From the NCBI RefSeq assembly GCF_000943545.1, contig NZ_JTHP01000017.1:30904-94903 (forward strand): 64,000 bases of DNA. Direction: 5' to 3'. Made by a program: the position numbers and the translations under genes. The notes beneath the pieces were generated by a model. That model was given only the letters and a program-made list of their open reading frames with translations. It ran no database searches and was not told the origin of the DNA. Source of the DNA: Paenibacillus terrae. GTDB taxonomy: Bacteria; Bacillota; Bacilli; Paenibacillales; Paenibacillaceae. Numbering within the stretch: the first letter of the stretch is position 1; the number at the start of each line of letters is the position of its first letter. Below, one piece after another: positions 19,945-29,478 of the stretch.

Positions 19945-20982
19945 ATGATTTCGACATCCCAGCGCAGCTCTCAGCTACAGCATGCTGTCCAGGAGCCGTC
20001 CACCCCACTGATCAACCCCCGGCTGCTGCGGATCAAGCATGTTGTCATTGCCTTGCTGCTGTCGGTCGTATTTTTTCTGTTGTTTTGCTTTATTACCCTG
20101 CACGCCTATATCGCATGGGTACTGACGAATCCAACCGTCGCGCCACTGTACTCGAACCCGATGCAGGCCAAAGGCATGCCCTACGAGGAAGTCAGCTTCC
20201 CCGCCAAGGACGGCAGCCGGATGGTGCAGGGCTGGTATATCCCCGCAGATCAATCGAAGAAAACGATTATTTTCAGCCACGGTTATGGGGCCAACCGCGA
20301 AGAAAGCTGGATTCCGATGTATGATCTGGCGCATTATGCCCACCGTTTGAATTTTAACGTTGTCATGTTCGATTACGGATTCGCATCACAAAATAGCAAA
20401 GCCGTCGCAACCGGAGGCAAAGCGGAATCCCAGCAGCTTCTCGGGGCGATCCAGCTTGCGAAGCAACGTGGCTCCTCGGAGATTATCGTATGGGGCTTCT
20501 CGATGGGGGCAGGAACCGCCCTTCAGGCGGGCTTGCAAACCAAAGATGTGGACGCCATGATTTTGGACAGTACCTTCCTGCTGGAGCCGGATACGCTGTA
20601 CCATAACATTCATAATCAAATTGATCTGCCTCGCCATCCGTCTCTGGAAATTCTGGAGCTGCTGTTTCCGGTCTTGAACGGTACCAGCCTGCATCAGATT
20701 CCATATCAAGAGGTCAAAGCGGAAAACTATCCGTTCCCGATCATGTTCGTGCATGGGACGCAGGATGAAAAGGCTCCTTACCCGATTGCGGAAAAGCTCG
20801 CTGCCAATCAAACCAACCCGCTTTCCAGTGTATGGATTGTCAAAAACGGGTTGCATGAGCTTATTTTCAGAGAGCATCCACGTGAGTATTTGCGGCGGGT
20901 ATCGACGTTTTTAAGCGGTGTACAAGAACTGCAGGACAAGAAAACTATCGCTAATACCAATAAACAAACGACTACGAAGTAA
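19945..20982 (+). CDS. Membrane-anchored alpha/beta hydrolase
   Basis: 345 residues from ATG 19945, after AAGGAGG. One N-terminal membrane segment (about 33-60) anchors a serine hydrolase domain. Oxyanion region FSHGYGANREESW, nucleophile elbow WGFSMGAG, acid in HGTQDEKAP, and the catalytic His in NGLHELIF. The fold is of the BAAT/YfhR (Hydrolase_4) kind. Substrate unknown. It is divergent from the IclR gene with about 300 bases between, so IclR control is possible. Confidence 0.88.
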   Translation: MISTSQRSSQLQHAVQEPSTPLINPRLLRIKHVVIALLLSVVFFLLFCFITLHAYIAWVLTNPTVAPLYSNPMQAKGMPYEEVSFPAKDGSRMVQGWYIPADQSKKTIIFSHGYGANREESWIPMYDLAHYAHRLNFNVVMFDYGFASQNSKAVATGGKAESQQLLGAIQLAKQRGSSEIIVWGFSMGAGTALQAGLQTKDVDAMILDSTFLLEPDTLYHNIHNQIDLPRHPSLEILELLFPVLNGTSLHQIPYQEVKAENYPFPIMFVHGTQDEKAPYPIAEKLAANQTNPLSSVWIVKNGLHELIFREHPREYLRRVSTFLSGVQELQDKKTIANTNKQTTTK

Positions 20983-21238
20983 CGCTTCTATTTTAGAAGC
21001 CATACTCCTTTTAATATGGAGAAGCCCGTCTGTGGACACTTAGCCCGTGCTGCAGCGAGGCTTCTTTTTTTTGCGTCCAACTATGTATTCATTGTCCCAC
21101 ATTACATGTCTGCGCCGGATCGGGGAGTTTATAGACATATTCCCGATGAGACGGCGAATATACTGGGTACGTATGCATCCGGGTCAGGTTCTTGGGACCA
21201 ACCCGGATAGCCATAGTGGGATACGGGAGGTAAAAACG

Positions 21239-22639
21239 ATGCTGAGTACTTACGGGTCTTTCCTGCCCTTGCGTGTGCTGGAGGAAATCCGGCATTGGAA
21301 GCAGCAGGAAAGCTGGCATGTGGAAGTAATTAAGTCCGCTACAGAGGGGCTGGAGCCTGCCTACGTGCGGCTGCTGGATGACTGGAGGACGGTATTCGAA
21401 CAGACGGAACGCACCGCTATAGAGCTGCTAGAAGAGCAGCGAAGCGCCCTCGATCCGGCAGATCAGGCGTGGCATCGTCAATGGGAGCGGTCGTCGGCTG
21501 CTGCACAAGCACAAGCCAGGCAACCGGGGCAATCGAGAGAATCGGGGTCAGGATCGGCACCAGAAGAGCTACAATCGACTGAGGCAACAGCAGGAGTGAC
21601 ATCAGATTCACAGCCTGTCTCACAAGAGCTGAATCGTCGTCTGGACGAATTGCTGCAAACCGCAAACCGCCAGTCACAGGAGTATGTACGGCAGCTCAGT
21701 CTGCTGACCGAGCACAGCCATGCGTTACGACAGCAGCCGAAATCCACCGGAGTTGTGCTGCACGCAGCCCATGAGAGTCAGTATTTCCTGATCTCCACCA
21801 ATCCCTTTCAGGAGCCCGGCTCCATTGCGCGGGCCACTGCGTTGTTTCATGTGGCGGCAGAGGGTGAGGATTACCCCGAGGATGCGCTGCGAGAGCGGCA
21901 GACAGGGCAGACAGGCGGCACGAGGTGGGAAGGACCGTGGGCGAACAAAGACAAAGGCGTCCAGTCAAGCCAGACAGAGCCTTCGGCTACGGAAAAAACT
22001 TCCCCCGGCAGACCTGTTCCTATCGGGGGACATCGTTTGCCGCCGCTCCCATATCCCTATAATGCGCTTGAACCGTACATTGATGAGAAAACGATGCGTA
22101 TCCACCATGACAAGCATCATCTAAGCTATGTGAATGATTTAAACAAAGCGGAGAAAAAGCTGGAGGAAGCCCGGAAAACGGGTGATTTTGACCTTGTGAA
22201 GCATTGGGAACGCGAGCTGGCGTTTAACGGTGCAGGCCATTATCTGCACACTCTTTTCTGGACGATCATGAGTCCTCAAGGCGGTGGAACACCAAGCGGG
22301 CCGCTGGCGGAGCAGATCAAAAAGGACTTTGGCAGCTATGAGGCATTCAAGAAGCAATTCAGCTCAGCAGCTGAGAAGGTCGAGGGCGGCGGCTGGGCTA
22401 TCCTGACGTGGAGTCCACGTGCAGGACGGCTTGAAATTTTGCAGGCCGAAAAGCACCAGAACCTGACTCAATGGGAGTCCATTCCGTTGCTGGCGATAGA
22501 TGTATGGGAGCATGCCTATTACTTAAAGCATCAGAACGAGCGCAACAAATACATTGAGGACTGGTGGCATGTCGTGAACTGGCCTGAGGTCGAAAAGCGC
22601 TACACCCAAGCCTCGAAGCTGAGATGGCAGCCGTTCTAA
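21239..22639 (+). CDS. Fe/Mn superoxide dismutase with long N-terminal extension
   Basis: 466 residues from ATG 21239, which follows GGGAGG. The C-terminal 200 residues (about 268-466) form a complete iron/manganese SOD: ligands His289 (RIHHDKHH), His337 (GHYLHTLFW), Asp421 and His425 (DVWEHAYY). The first 60 residues (LPLRVLEEIRHWKQQESWH) form a separate helical region resembling DUF2935-type helices (tentative). Residues 85-265 are a Gln/Ser/Glu-rich linker of low complexity. Bacillus SodF also carries an N-terminal extension, but a shorter one. A second, standard SOD lies at 28656. No signal peptide was seen. Confidence 0.92.
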   Translation: MLSTYGSFLPLRVLEEIRHWKQQESWHVEVIKSATEGLEPAYVRLLDDWRTVFEQTERTAIELLEEQRSALDPADQAWHRQWERSSAAAQAQARQPGQSRESGSGSAPEELQSTEATAGVTSDSQPVSQELNRRLDELLQTANRQSQEYVRQLSLLTEHSHALRQQPKSTGVVLHAAHESQYFLISTNPFQEPGSIARATALFHVAAEGEDYPEDALRERQTGQTGGTRWEGPWANKDKGVQSSQTEPSATEKTSPGRPVPIGGHRLPPLPYPYNALEPYIDEKTMRIHHDKHHLSYVNDLNKAEKKLEEARKTGDFDLVKHWERELAFNGAGHYLHTLFWTIMSPQGGGTPSGPLAEQIKKDFGSYEAFKKQFSSAAEKVEGGGWAILTWSPRAGRLEILQAEKHQNLTQWESIPLLAIDVWEHAYYLKHQNERNKYIEDWWHVVNWPEVEKRYTQASKLRWQPF

Positions 22640-22675
22640 GCTAAGACTCATCTGTAGCCAGGAACATACTTCCCA

Positions 22676-23521
22676 CTACACCTGCGAATCGTATCGCTCT
22701 CTGAGCGCTCTCATTTGCTCCGTCAGTCCCTGCGGCTGCACCAGTGAGCCATCGGCAGGCAAAATCGCCGCCCGACTTTCGACTACCCGGCGCAGCGATG
22801 CCGTATACGCCTCAACAGACGGCACCCCGGCCAGCTCCGCCAGGCTGCCCATCGTTGCCGGATTCACCTGCGGATAATCCGGTTGCGCAACGCCCGGCGA
22901 CGCAGCTCCGGCTGCCTCCGCATAGAACTGCTGCACCGCCTGTGCGCGCTCCGCGCCACTGCCCTCAATCATCACAAAAGCCGTGATGATATAGGCCTTG
23001 GCCTGCCGCCGCTGCGCAATGCCGCAAAACTTGCGGCCTCGGACGCTGACATCGTAATCGCCGGGACAGAAGGACCCGGCGATTTCCCCGGTCTGCGCCT
23101 CGGCGGACCACGGGGCCAGCGCATCGGCAATCAGCCCCGCCATAAGCCGAAAATCTTCATGCAGGCTGATCGCTCGCTGCGGATTCGGCAGGATCAGGGA
23201 CAGGTTCAGTACCCCCCTGTCCAGCATGACGGCCGCTCCGCCCGAGGGACGCACGCATACCGAGGTTCCGGCGTTCCGCACACGCTCCATCGCCTGCGGC
23301 GCGTACGGAAGCCTGCGGTCCCGGTGGCCGATCACCAGCGCAGCCGGGTGCCGCCACAGATGCAAAACAGGCGCAGCTCCTTGCCCTACTTGCCGACAGG
23401 CCAGTTCCTCCCACGCCAGTGGAGACAAAACATCCGTCTGAGTGGTCACGAGTGGCGCTTCAAACCATTGCAGATCCGGCAAAACCGTTGTTTTGTCTGC
23501 TGACATATGTACATTCTCCAT
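22676..23521 (-). CDS. lipL: Octanoyl-[GcvH]:protein N-octanoyltransferase LipL
   Basis: Transfers the octanoyl group from GcvH to the E2 subunits in Bacillus-type lipoic acid assembly. ATG 23521 follows GGAGG by 7 bases and gives 281 residues, the same length as Bacillus LipL. It is an LplA/BirA fold: RPSGGAAVMLDRGVLNLSLIL near 91-111, and the acyl-accepting Cys152 in GSFCPGDYDVSVRG, then KFCGIAQRR. That Cys and context fit LipL better than the amidotransferase LipM or an ATP-dependent LplA. Convergent with the SOD gene. Confidence 0.85.
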   Translation of the reverse strand: MENVHMSADKTTVLPDLQWFEAPLVTTQTDVLSPLAWEELACRQVGQGAAPVLHLWRHPAALVIGHRDRRLPYAPQAMERVRNAGTSVCVRPSGGAAVMLDRGVLNLSLILPNPQRAISLHEDFRLMAGLIADALAPWSAEAQTGEIAGSFCPGDYDVSVRGRKFCGIAQRRQAKAYIITAFVMIEGSGAERAQAVQQFYAEAAGAASPGVAQPDYPQVNPATMGSLAELAGVPSVEAYTASLRRVVESRAAILPADGSLVQPQGLTEQMRALRERYDSQV

Positions 23522-23570
23522 ACTGTATCCTCCTTCAAAGCAGCTAACGTCCACCTATTCTCATGTTAGC

Positions 23571-23612
23571 AAAAAAGAGTGGCTACGCCTATGCGTAAAC
23601 CACCCTTTTTTA
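23571..23612 (-). terminator. Terminator of folE
   Basis: Hairpin with A-run, GTGG / CCAC outer pairs and an inner TACGC / GCGTA stem, closing in a T-run on the minus strand, 30 bases after the folE stop. Confidence 0.65.
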
Positions 23613-23641
23613 TTCATCCCATCATCGTCACGCCTGTTCGG

Positions 23642-24235
23642 TTAATCCTTGAGCAGCGAGAGGAACTCTGCACGCTGTGCAGCATCATCACGAAACGTTC
23701 CGCGTACCGCAGATGTTACCGTTTTGCTGCCAGGCTTTTTGACGCCTCTTGCGCACATACACAAGTGCTCGCCTTCCACGACCACCATAACCCCGTGAGC
23801 GGAGACCGCTTCATTCAAAATATCTGCGATCTGTGCCGTAATGCGCTCCTGAACCTGCAAACGGCGCGTCACAGCCTCAACCAGACGGGCAAGCTTGCTT
23901 AGTCCTACAATTTTGCCGCTGGGTACATAGCCGATATGCACTTTTCCGAAGAAAGGAGCCATATGGTGCTCACACTGGCTGTAATAGACGATGTCCTTCA
24001 CAATCACAAGCTCTTCGTGATTTTCGTCGAATGTTACACCCAGCGCATCCCGGGGATCAACCTCATAACCTGCAAATATCTCCTCATACATGCGCGCTAC
24101 GCGTGTCGGTGTTTCCAGCAAGCCTTCACGCTTGGGGTCCTCACCGATCAGTTGTAGAATTTGCTCCACATGATACTCGATTTTATCCCGGTTATCCGCA
24201 GCTTTGCGGTTAATATAATCTTTTACGCCAGCCAC
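23642..24235 (-). CDS. folE: GTP cyclohydrolase I
   Basis: Converts GTP to dihydroneopterin triphosphate, the first step to folate and, in many bacteria, queuosine. Start: GTG 24235 lies 6 bases after GAGGAGG, while ATG 24268 has no site; this gives 197 residues, a normal length. Zinc ligands are in [12 protein letters not shown] and [10 protein letters not shown], with [15 protein letters not shown] and the C-terminal [11 protein letters not shown] also conserved. It shares the strand with yneF and queG, which uses the same pterin/queuosine branch. Confidence 0.96.
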   Translation of the reverse strand: MAGVKDYINRKAADNRDKIEYHVEQILQLIGEDPKREGLLETPTRVARMYEEIFAGYEVDPRDALGVTFDENHEELVIVKDIVYYSQCEHHMAPFFGKVHIGYVPSGKIVGLSKLARLVEAVTRRLQVQERITAQIADILNEAVSAHGVMVVVEGEHLCMCARGVKKPGSKTVTSAVRGTFRDDAAQRAEFLSLLKD

Positions 24236-24286
24236 AGTAATCCTCCTCTGTGCAACCTCATGCGGCATTCGTGCTTATGTTGCTCA

Positions 24287-24541
24287 TTATTTACGATTGC
24301 CCTGATTTTTACGCTGACCTGGCTGATTTTTGGAGAACTGCTGGTTCTTCATCATCTGCTGGGCTTTCTGCATTTGCTTCCCATTCAGGTTATAACCCAT
24401 CTGCTTGGCCATCTTTTGCAGCGTCTCAGGATCGTTTTGCATCTTTTCAAGCTGTTTGCGAAGATAATAAGCACCGATGAAAAATCCCCCGACCAAACCA
24501 ACAATCAGGGTAATGATCGGAATGACAATATTCCACACCAC
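24287..24541 (-). CDS. yneF: YneF family membrane protein (UPF0154)
   Basis: 84 residues. N-terminal membrane segment (about 4-24) with IPIITLIVGLVGGFFIGAYY, then a charged tail with LRKQLEKMQNDPETLQKMAKQMG, the UPF0154 signature, and a Gln/Asn-rich end. The start GTG 24541 follows GAGGTG. Function unknown in the family. It lies between queG and folE on the same strand. Confidence 0.93.
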   Translation of the reverse strand: MVWNIVIPIITLIVGLVGGFFIGAYYLRKQLEKMQNDPETLQKMAKQMGYNLNGKQMQKAQQMMKNQQFSKNQPGQRKNQGNRK

Positions 24542-24648
24542 GAAGTCGTCACCTCTGTATATTTATATGAAACCTCTTGAATTATACACGAACCTATCAT
24601 AGCAAAACATGGGACAGCTAGCAAATCACAATTTGCAAACGTATGTCC

Positions 24649-26361
24649 TCATTGCTTCTCCAAATCCAGCAGCTTCATCTTGGTTGGCAGGCCCCCGGCA
24701 TACCCGACCAAGCTCCCGTTTGCACCTGATACCCGGTGACATGGAATCAGAATGGGCAACGGATTTTTGTTGTTCGCTCCGCCGACCGCACGTACCGCCT
24801 TGGCTCTGCCAATTGACTCCGCGATATCCTTGTAGGACACGCTTTGACCATACGGAATATTTTGCAGCGCACGCCATACCTGCTCCTGAAAAGGAGTACC
24901 CCTCAAATCATAGGCCACAGTGAAATCACGTCGTTTCCCGGCAAAATATTCACGCAGTTGGTCCGCAGCCTCGCGCAGCTTTTCCGGCTCCTGCACATAA
25001 ACATATTCCCCGATCCATGTACGGGCCCATTGCTGGAGCAGTGCCTCCTTCGCATGAAAAATGCCAAAATCAATCCGGCATAGCCCCAGGTCCGTCGCAC
25101 ACAGCGTCAAAATGCCAATGGGTGTCTCCATTTCATCATAATAAATCGTAGTCGGTCCTTCTGAGACCTTTTGCTGTTCAGCCTGTTCTCGTTCCTCAAG
25201 TTTGGAATGCGCCTGCGCGACCATTTCGCGTACTTGCTCATGTTGTTCCTTCTCAGATGCTTGCTTGATCGCTGTCATTGCGTGTTTTCCTCCAATTCGG
25301 CTCAAAGCCCATGCTGCCGTACCCCGAAGCTCAGGACGCGGATCATCCAACAGAACCTCCGTCAGCTTGGGCACGGCGCTAATATCCTTGAAATTGCCGA
25401 GCGCAATAACCGCATTGCGCTGAATCGGCTTCTTTCCTCGCCAGGCTGCCGCACTTTGACCAAATCTCTCTTTGAATTCACGATTGCTCAAATCCAGTAA
25501 CGGCAGCAGCAATGGCTTCACAATCTCAGGATCAGGTGTAAGCTCAGGATGATGATCCCAGTTGAGGCCCCGATTTTTCGGGCATACGATTTGGCAGGTA
25601 TCACATCCGTACAACCGATTCCCGATTTTCAGCATAAATTCCTCATCCAGAAAGCCTTTCGTTTGCGTCAAAAAGGACACACACCGCTGGGCATTGAGCT
25701 GCCCCGGCCCGACAAGCGCGCCCGTAGGGCACGCATCCAAGCATTTGGTACACTCCCCACAACCGTCCGTAACCGGCTCATCTGGCTGAAAAGGGATATT
25801 CGTCAGCAGCTCACCGAGATAAATCCATGACCCCAGTGTCGGTGAAATCATCATCGTGTTTTTTCCGCTAAACCCAATACCCGCCCGTTCCGCAACAGCC
25901 CGATCTGATAGCTCCCCGGTATCCACCATGTTTTTCATAATCGCGTCGGGAACCCGTTCACCTATAAAAGCCTCCAGCTTTTCCATTGCCTCGCGCAGCA
26001 CCAAGTGGTAGTCCTTACCCCAGGCGGAACGTGCCAAAATACCACGGTACTTGCCTTTGTCCGACTTCGGCGGGTCCTTCATTTTGGAAGGATAAGCCAC
26101 CGCAATGGCAATCAGGGATGCAGGCTGCGAACCGTACAGCTCCGGGTAGATCCGTTTATCAATGTCCGGCTCCTCAAAACCCGATTCATAGCCTTTGACG
26201 CGATGCTCTTCCAATATTGCTTTCAGAGACAGAAAGGGATCGGCGGATGCGAACCCGATGGAGTCGATGCCCAGTCCCGGAGCGGCTTCGATAATCTCCT
26301 GCTTGAGCGAGGCCCAAGTCAAAGCGGTTCCGGCAGCCGTTGGTGTCTGTCCGCGTTGCAT
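24649..26361 (-). CDS. queG: Fusion: epoxyqueuosine reductase QueG + O6-methylguanine-DNA methyltransferase
   Basis: 570-residue two-enzyme fusion from ATG 26361 (GAGGTG site). Residues 1-390 are QueG, the cobalamin-dependent reductase for the last step of queuosine in tRNA: catalytic Asp147 in NMVDTGELSDRA, the first 4Fe-4S motif Cys201-204-207-211, the second with Cys253-256-260, and HEAT-like repeats (310-390). After a short linker, residues 405-570 form an Ogt/MGMT domain with DLRGTPFQEQVWRALQNIPYGQ and the acceptor Cys541 in IPCHRV. Both active sites are complete. The frame is continuous, with no shift. Most Firmicutes encode these as separate genes. Confidence 0.95.
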   Translation of the reverse strand: MQRGQTPTAAGTALTWASLKQEIIEAAPGLGIDSIGFASADPFLSLKAILEEHRVKGYESGFEEPDIDKRIYPELYGSQPASLIAIAVAYPSKMKDPPKSDKGKYRGILARSAWGKDYHLVLREAMEKLEAFIGERVPDAIMKNMVDTGELSDRAVAERAGIGFSGKNTMMISPTLGSWIYLGELLTNIPFQPDEPVTDGCGECTKCLDACPTGALVGPGQLNAQRCVSFLTQTKGFLDEEFMLKIGNRLYGCDTCQIVCPKNRGLNWDHHPELTPDPEIVKPLLLPLLDLSNREFKERFGQSAAAWRGKKPIQRNAVIALGNFKDISAVPKLTEVLLDDPRPELRGTAAWALSRIGGKHAMTAIKQASEKEQHEQVREMVAQAHSKLEEREQAEQQKVSEGPTTIYYDEMETPIGILTLCATDLGLCRIDFGIFHAKEALLQQWARTWIGEYVYVQEPEKLREAADQLREYFAGKRRDFTVAYDLRGTPFQEQVWRALQNIPYGQSVSYKDIAESIGRAKAVRAVGGANNKNPLPILIPCHRVSGANGSLVGYAGGLPTKMKLLDLEKQ

Positions 26362-26390
26362 CCGATACTCACCTCTCTTTCATATCACTT

Positions 26391-26419
26391 ATATGAGGAT
26401 TTTTGCAAAATCCTCATAT
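26391..26419. repeat. Recurring palindrome (copy 3): 13-bp arms
   Basis: ATATGAGGATTTT and AAAATCCTCATAT flank TGC. It lies 29 bases upstream of the queG ATG, where it could overlap the promoter or leader. Confidence 0.8.
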
Positions 26420-26450
26420 CTCAAATTTCAACAGAATAGTTCAGCAGATG

Positions 26451-26888
26451 CTACCGTAAATTTTTAACAGCGCTGGTCGCCAGAAAATCACAGTGATTAT
26501 TCAGCTCGTTGTCACTGTGACCCTTGACCTTCACATACTCTACCTCATGCTTGCTCATCAGTTCCCACAGTTCTTCCCATAACTCCTTGTTTTCAACTGG
26601 CTGATTTTTACTGTTACGCCAGCCGTTACGAAGCCAATTCTTAATCCAGCCCTGTTTGAAGCAGTTTACGACATAGGCGGAGTCACTGTGTACCTTTACA
26701 TGGCAAGGCTCCTTGAGCAGCTTAAGCGCTTCAATGACAGCCTTGATCTCCATGCGATTGTTTGTCGTCATTTTTTCTGCCCCGGACAACTCCTTGCGAT
26801 GCTCTCCATATAGCAAAACGACGCCCCAGCCCCCAGGTCCGGGATTGCCCGAACAAGCGCCGTCGGTATATACCATCACTTCTTTCAT
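26451..26888 (-). CDS. rnhA: Ribonuclease HI
   Basis: Cuts RNA in RNA-DNA hybrids. ATG 26888 follows AGGAAG by 6 bases and gives 145 residues; the longer upstream frame runs back into the signal peptidase gene and is rejected. All catalytic residues of RNase HI are present: Asp in YTDGACSGNPGPGGWG, Glu in NNRMEIKAVIEAL, Asp in VKVHSDSAYVVNC, and the C-terminal KVKGHSDNELNN. No N-terminal hybrid-binding domain. Confidence 0.95.
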   Translation of the reverse strand: MKEVMVYTDGACSGNPGPGGWGVVLLYGEHRKELSGAEKMTTNNRMEIKAVIEALKLLKEPCHVKVHSDSAYVVNCFKQGWIKNWLRNGWRNSKNQPVENKELWEELWELMSKHEVEYVKVKGHSDNELNNHCDFLATSAVKNLR

Positions 26889-26988
26889 ATTTCTCTTCCT
26901 TTCCTGATCGGTAACCGCCTGCTCCGTCATGATCCTGACGATTTGCACACGTTCCCCATTAATTTTCAGCATACAGACTATGGCTACT

Positions 26989-27573
26989 CTACAGCCACTT
27001 CCACTCGGATAACGGCCAAAATACAAGCTCCGCACGCCCCAGCAAATCCTGAGATTTGATGCTTCCAAAATATCGGCTGTCCTTGCTGCCCGCGGCGTGT
27101 CGGTTATCACCCATGACAAAAAAGTGCCCCGGCTCCACTGTAAAAGGACCGTAATCACCGTCCTCAATCTCCGAGTCGGTGTAAGGCTCGTTTTGCAGCT
27201 CGCCGTTCACATATAGATGATTATGCTCAACCCGGATTACATCCCCGGGGGTACCTATTACTCTTTTCACTAAAAATCTCGGGCTGGACGGCTTGGAGTC
27301 GGGATCTTGTAATATCACGATATCCCCCCTGCCCGGATCATGAAAATTGTAAATCAGCTTGTTAACGAACAAGTGCTGGCTTTCCATAAGTGTCGGCTGC
27401 ATGGAATGTCCCCTGACCGTAGACAAATTAAACACGAACAGGCTCAGCAGCAGCAAGACGGTCATCGCAATCAGAAGAGTCACCAACCAATCGCGTATAT
27501 ATCCCCCACGACCTACAGGTTTGGACGTTTCCGGCGAGGGAAGCGGACCTGACGAAGGAGCCAAAGCGTCCAT
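26989..27573 (-). CDS. Signal peptidase I
   Basis: Removes signal peptides from exported proteins at the outer face of the membrane. Start ATG 27573 after GAGGAGG; 194 residues. One N-terminal membrane segment (about 29-50), catalytic Ser57 in RGHSMQPTL, catalytic Lys103 in FLVKRVIGTPGD, and box E in FFVMGDNRHAAGSKDSR. This is the S26 type of Bacillus SipS. It ends 100 bases before rnhA on the same strand. Confidence 0.96.
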   Translation of the reverse strand: MDALAPSSGPLPSPETSKPVGRGGYIRDWLVTLLIAMTVLLLLSLFVFNLSTVRGHSMQPTLMESQHLFVNKLIYNFHDPGRGDIVILQDPDSKPSSPRFLVKRVIGTPGDVIRVEHNHLYVNGELQNEPYTDSEIEDGDYGPFTVEPGHFFVMGDNRHAAGSKDSRYFGSIKSQDLLGRAELVFWPLSEWKWL

Positions 27574-27703
27574 AAAAAACCTCCTCAACCCTGTTATAAA
27601 TAGAAAAGCATATCCCGTACCCGATTGCAACGGTTACTCAGATATGCTCTAAATGGAAATATTAGCTTTAAAAATATTCGATTCTCTTTATATCCATTGC
27701 CGA

Positions 27704-28129
27704 TTAATGAGGAGCTAAAATGCTGAGCTTCTGAAAAGTCTGTAAAATCTGACTTGCCCCGTAGCCCATCGCTTCATATAAAGGCATGGCCGCGCTGTTA
27801 TGCTTGTCTCCGGCTACCCAGATGCGGCTAACCTTACGTTGCTGAAAACGCTGCTCCATGGACTCTACAAGCGATTTGCCAATTCCCATCCGACGATGGT
27901 CCGGGTGAATAGCAATACGATAATAACAACCATGATTCTGATCAATCGTGCCGATTAGAGCGCCAACCAGCTCTTCATCCTCTTCCGCAACGACGATCAA
28001 GCCGGAATCCCACGAAAGTTGACGGGCAAAAGCACCCACCGTCTCTTTGTAGCACTCCTCAGACAAGGCAATCTGCATGAGTTCCATTACTGGATTCACA
28101 TCACTCAATTGAAAGGAACGAACGTGCAT
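27704..28129 (-). CDS. GNAT family N-acetyltransferase
   Basis: 141 residues from ATG 28129, preceded by GGGAG; the longer frame from 28228 has no such site. A GNAT fold is visible: N-terminal RSFQLSDVNPVMEL, a strand GLIVVAEEDEELVGALIG, and the acetyl-CoA loop IHPDHRRMGIGKSLVE (RxxGxG type), then WVAGDKHNSAAMPLYEAMGY. Substrate unknown. Confidence 0.9.
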   Translation of the reverse strand: MHVRSFQLSDVNPVMELMQIALSEECYKETVGAFARQLSWDSGLIVVAEEDEELVGALIGTIDQNHGCYYRIAIHPDHRRMGIGKSLVESMEQRFQQRKVSRIWVAGDKHNSAAMPLYEAMGYGASQILQTFQKLSILAPH

Positions 28130-28655
28130 AAGTAATATCTCCCTTTTCGTAAGCTTAATAAAACAAATTGAGACAGCACCATCATTTTTTACATAAATCC
28201 TTAAAGTTCTTAGCACGGTGTTAATCACAAGGCATTATGATAAAAATGCATACGATCTGCTATATATGAATTGAAGAACAGGAAAAGGGTTTATTCCCTC
28301 AAATTCGTCATATTCGCGGACATGACGAGATATAGCAGACGACAAAAAAACCGAAATTTCTGCTTCCTTGACCATTAAACCACACTTTTAGATGGAATAC
28401 ATCCCTTTTTCTCATGTAAGCGCTGTATATGAAACGTTTACATTTTTGAGCTGCATAATTTTCCTCTTATTACCTATACACATGTATTCGAAGCGGGTTT
28501 TTGGACATGATAGCTACTAGGTCGTATTGCCCAGTTTGCTATTTTACAAACAAAAATGTTGATAAAATAGTCTGAATGCGGTTTAATATAACTGTAGAGG
28601 GTATTATTACATAGGAATACCTTACCCAAACCATATAATCAGGAGGGATTTTACA
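28130..28655. other. Divergent intergenic region upstream of sodA
   Basis: About 525 bases without a gene. It has a near-cre sequence (ATGTAAGCGCTG) at about 28416 followed by AAACGTTTACAT, and a weak promoter candidate TTGATA-N18-TTAATA near 28560-28590 ahead of sodA. None of these is certain. Confidence 0.35.
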
Positions 28656-29270
28656 ATGGCATTTCAATTACCAGAACTTCCTTACGCGAAAGACGCACTG
28701 GAGCCGCACATTGATGCGCTGACAGTAGAAATTCACCATGATCGTCACCATAACACATATGTAACAAACCTGAACGCAGCTCTGGAAAGCGCTCCTGAAC
28801 TGCAAAACAAAAGCCTGGAGGATCTGATCTCCAATCTGGACAGCGTTCCTGAAAGCATCCGCACTGCGGTTCGCAATAACGGTGGCGGACACCACAACCA
28901 CAGCCTGTTCTGGGAAGTTATTGGCCCTAACGGCGGCGGACAACCAACTGGCGCTATTGCTGAAGCAATCAGCAACGAGCTGGGCGGCTATGACAAATTC
29001 AAAGAAGATTTTACAAAAGCAGCTACAACACGCTTTGGTAGCGGTTGGGCTTGGCTGGTTGTCGGCAAAGACGGCAAACTGGCAATCACCAGCACTCCTA
29101 ACCAAGACAGCCCACTCTCCGAAGGTCTGACCCCGGTACTTGGACTGGACGTTTGGGAGCATGCTTACTACCTGAAATATCAAAACAAACGCCCGGATTA
29201 CATTGCAGCATTCTACAATGTTATCAACTGGGATGAAGTGAACAAACGTTACGCAGCAGCGAAAAAATAA
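28656..29270 (+). CDS. sodA: Superoxide dismutase [Mn]
   Basis: Main cytoplasmic SOD. ATG 28656 follows AGGAGGG. 204 residues. Ligands: His27 ([12 protein letters not shown]), the His in [10 protein letters not shown], and Asp/His in [14 protein letters not shown]. The Gly-Gly before the second His and the Gln-rich context favour manganese, but the metal cannot be proved by sequence. Single gene with a strong terminator. Confidence 0.96.
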   Translation: MAFQLPELPYAKDALEPHIDALTVEIHHDRHHNTYVTNLNAALESAPELQNKSLEDLISNLDSVPESIRTAVRNNGGGHHNHSLFWEVIGPNGGGQPTGAIAEAISNELGGYDKFKEDFTKAATTRFGSGWAWLVVGKDGKLAITSTPNQDSPLSEGLTPVLGLDVWEHAYYLKYQNKRPDYIAAFYNVINWDEVNKRYAAAKK

Positions 29271-29298
29271 GCTGGTAACAACATCACTACCCTATAAT

Positions 29299-29346
29299 AA
29301 AGGCTGTCTCCAAAGTAGAATTTCTACGAGTGAGACAGCCTTGTTT
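29299..29346 (+). terminator. Terminator of sodA
   Basis: Stem AAGGCTGTCTC / GAGACAGCCTT with an inner stem GTAGAA / TTCTAC, then GTTTC. Confidence 0.75.
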
Positions 29347-29478
29347 CAATTTAAAAGAATGGACAAAAGCCCCTCCATTTAGCCTAACTGGAACCGCCAG
29401 AATGAAGCTGAAAAAGGTTTGGCATTCCATGGTAAGATGATAACAACGATTTTCAAATACAACGCTGGAGGTTCATGG

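Noticed and set aside
28416..28445. cre-like pair upstream of sodA
   Set aside because: Each half misses a fixed position or a base of the consensus, so it is mentioned only in the intergenic note.
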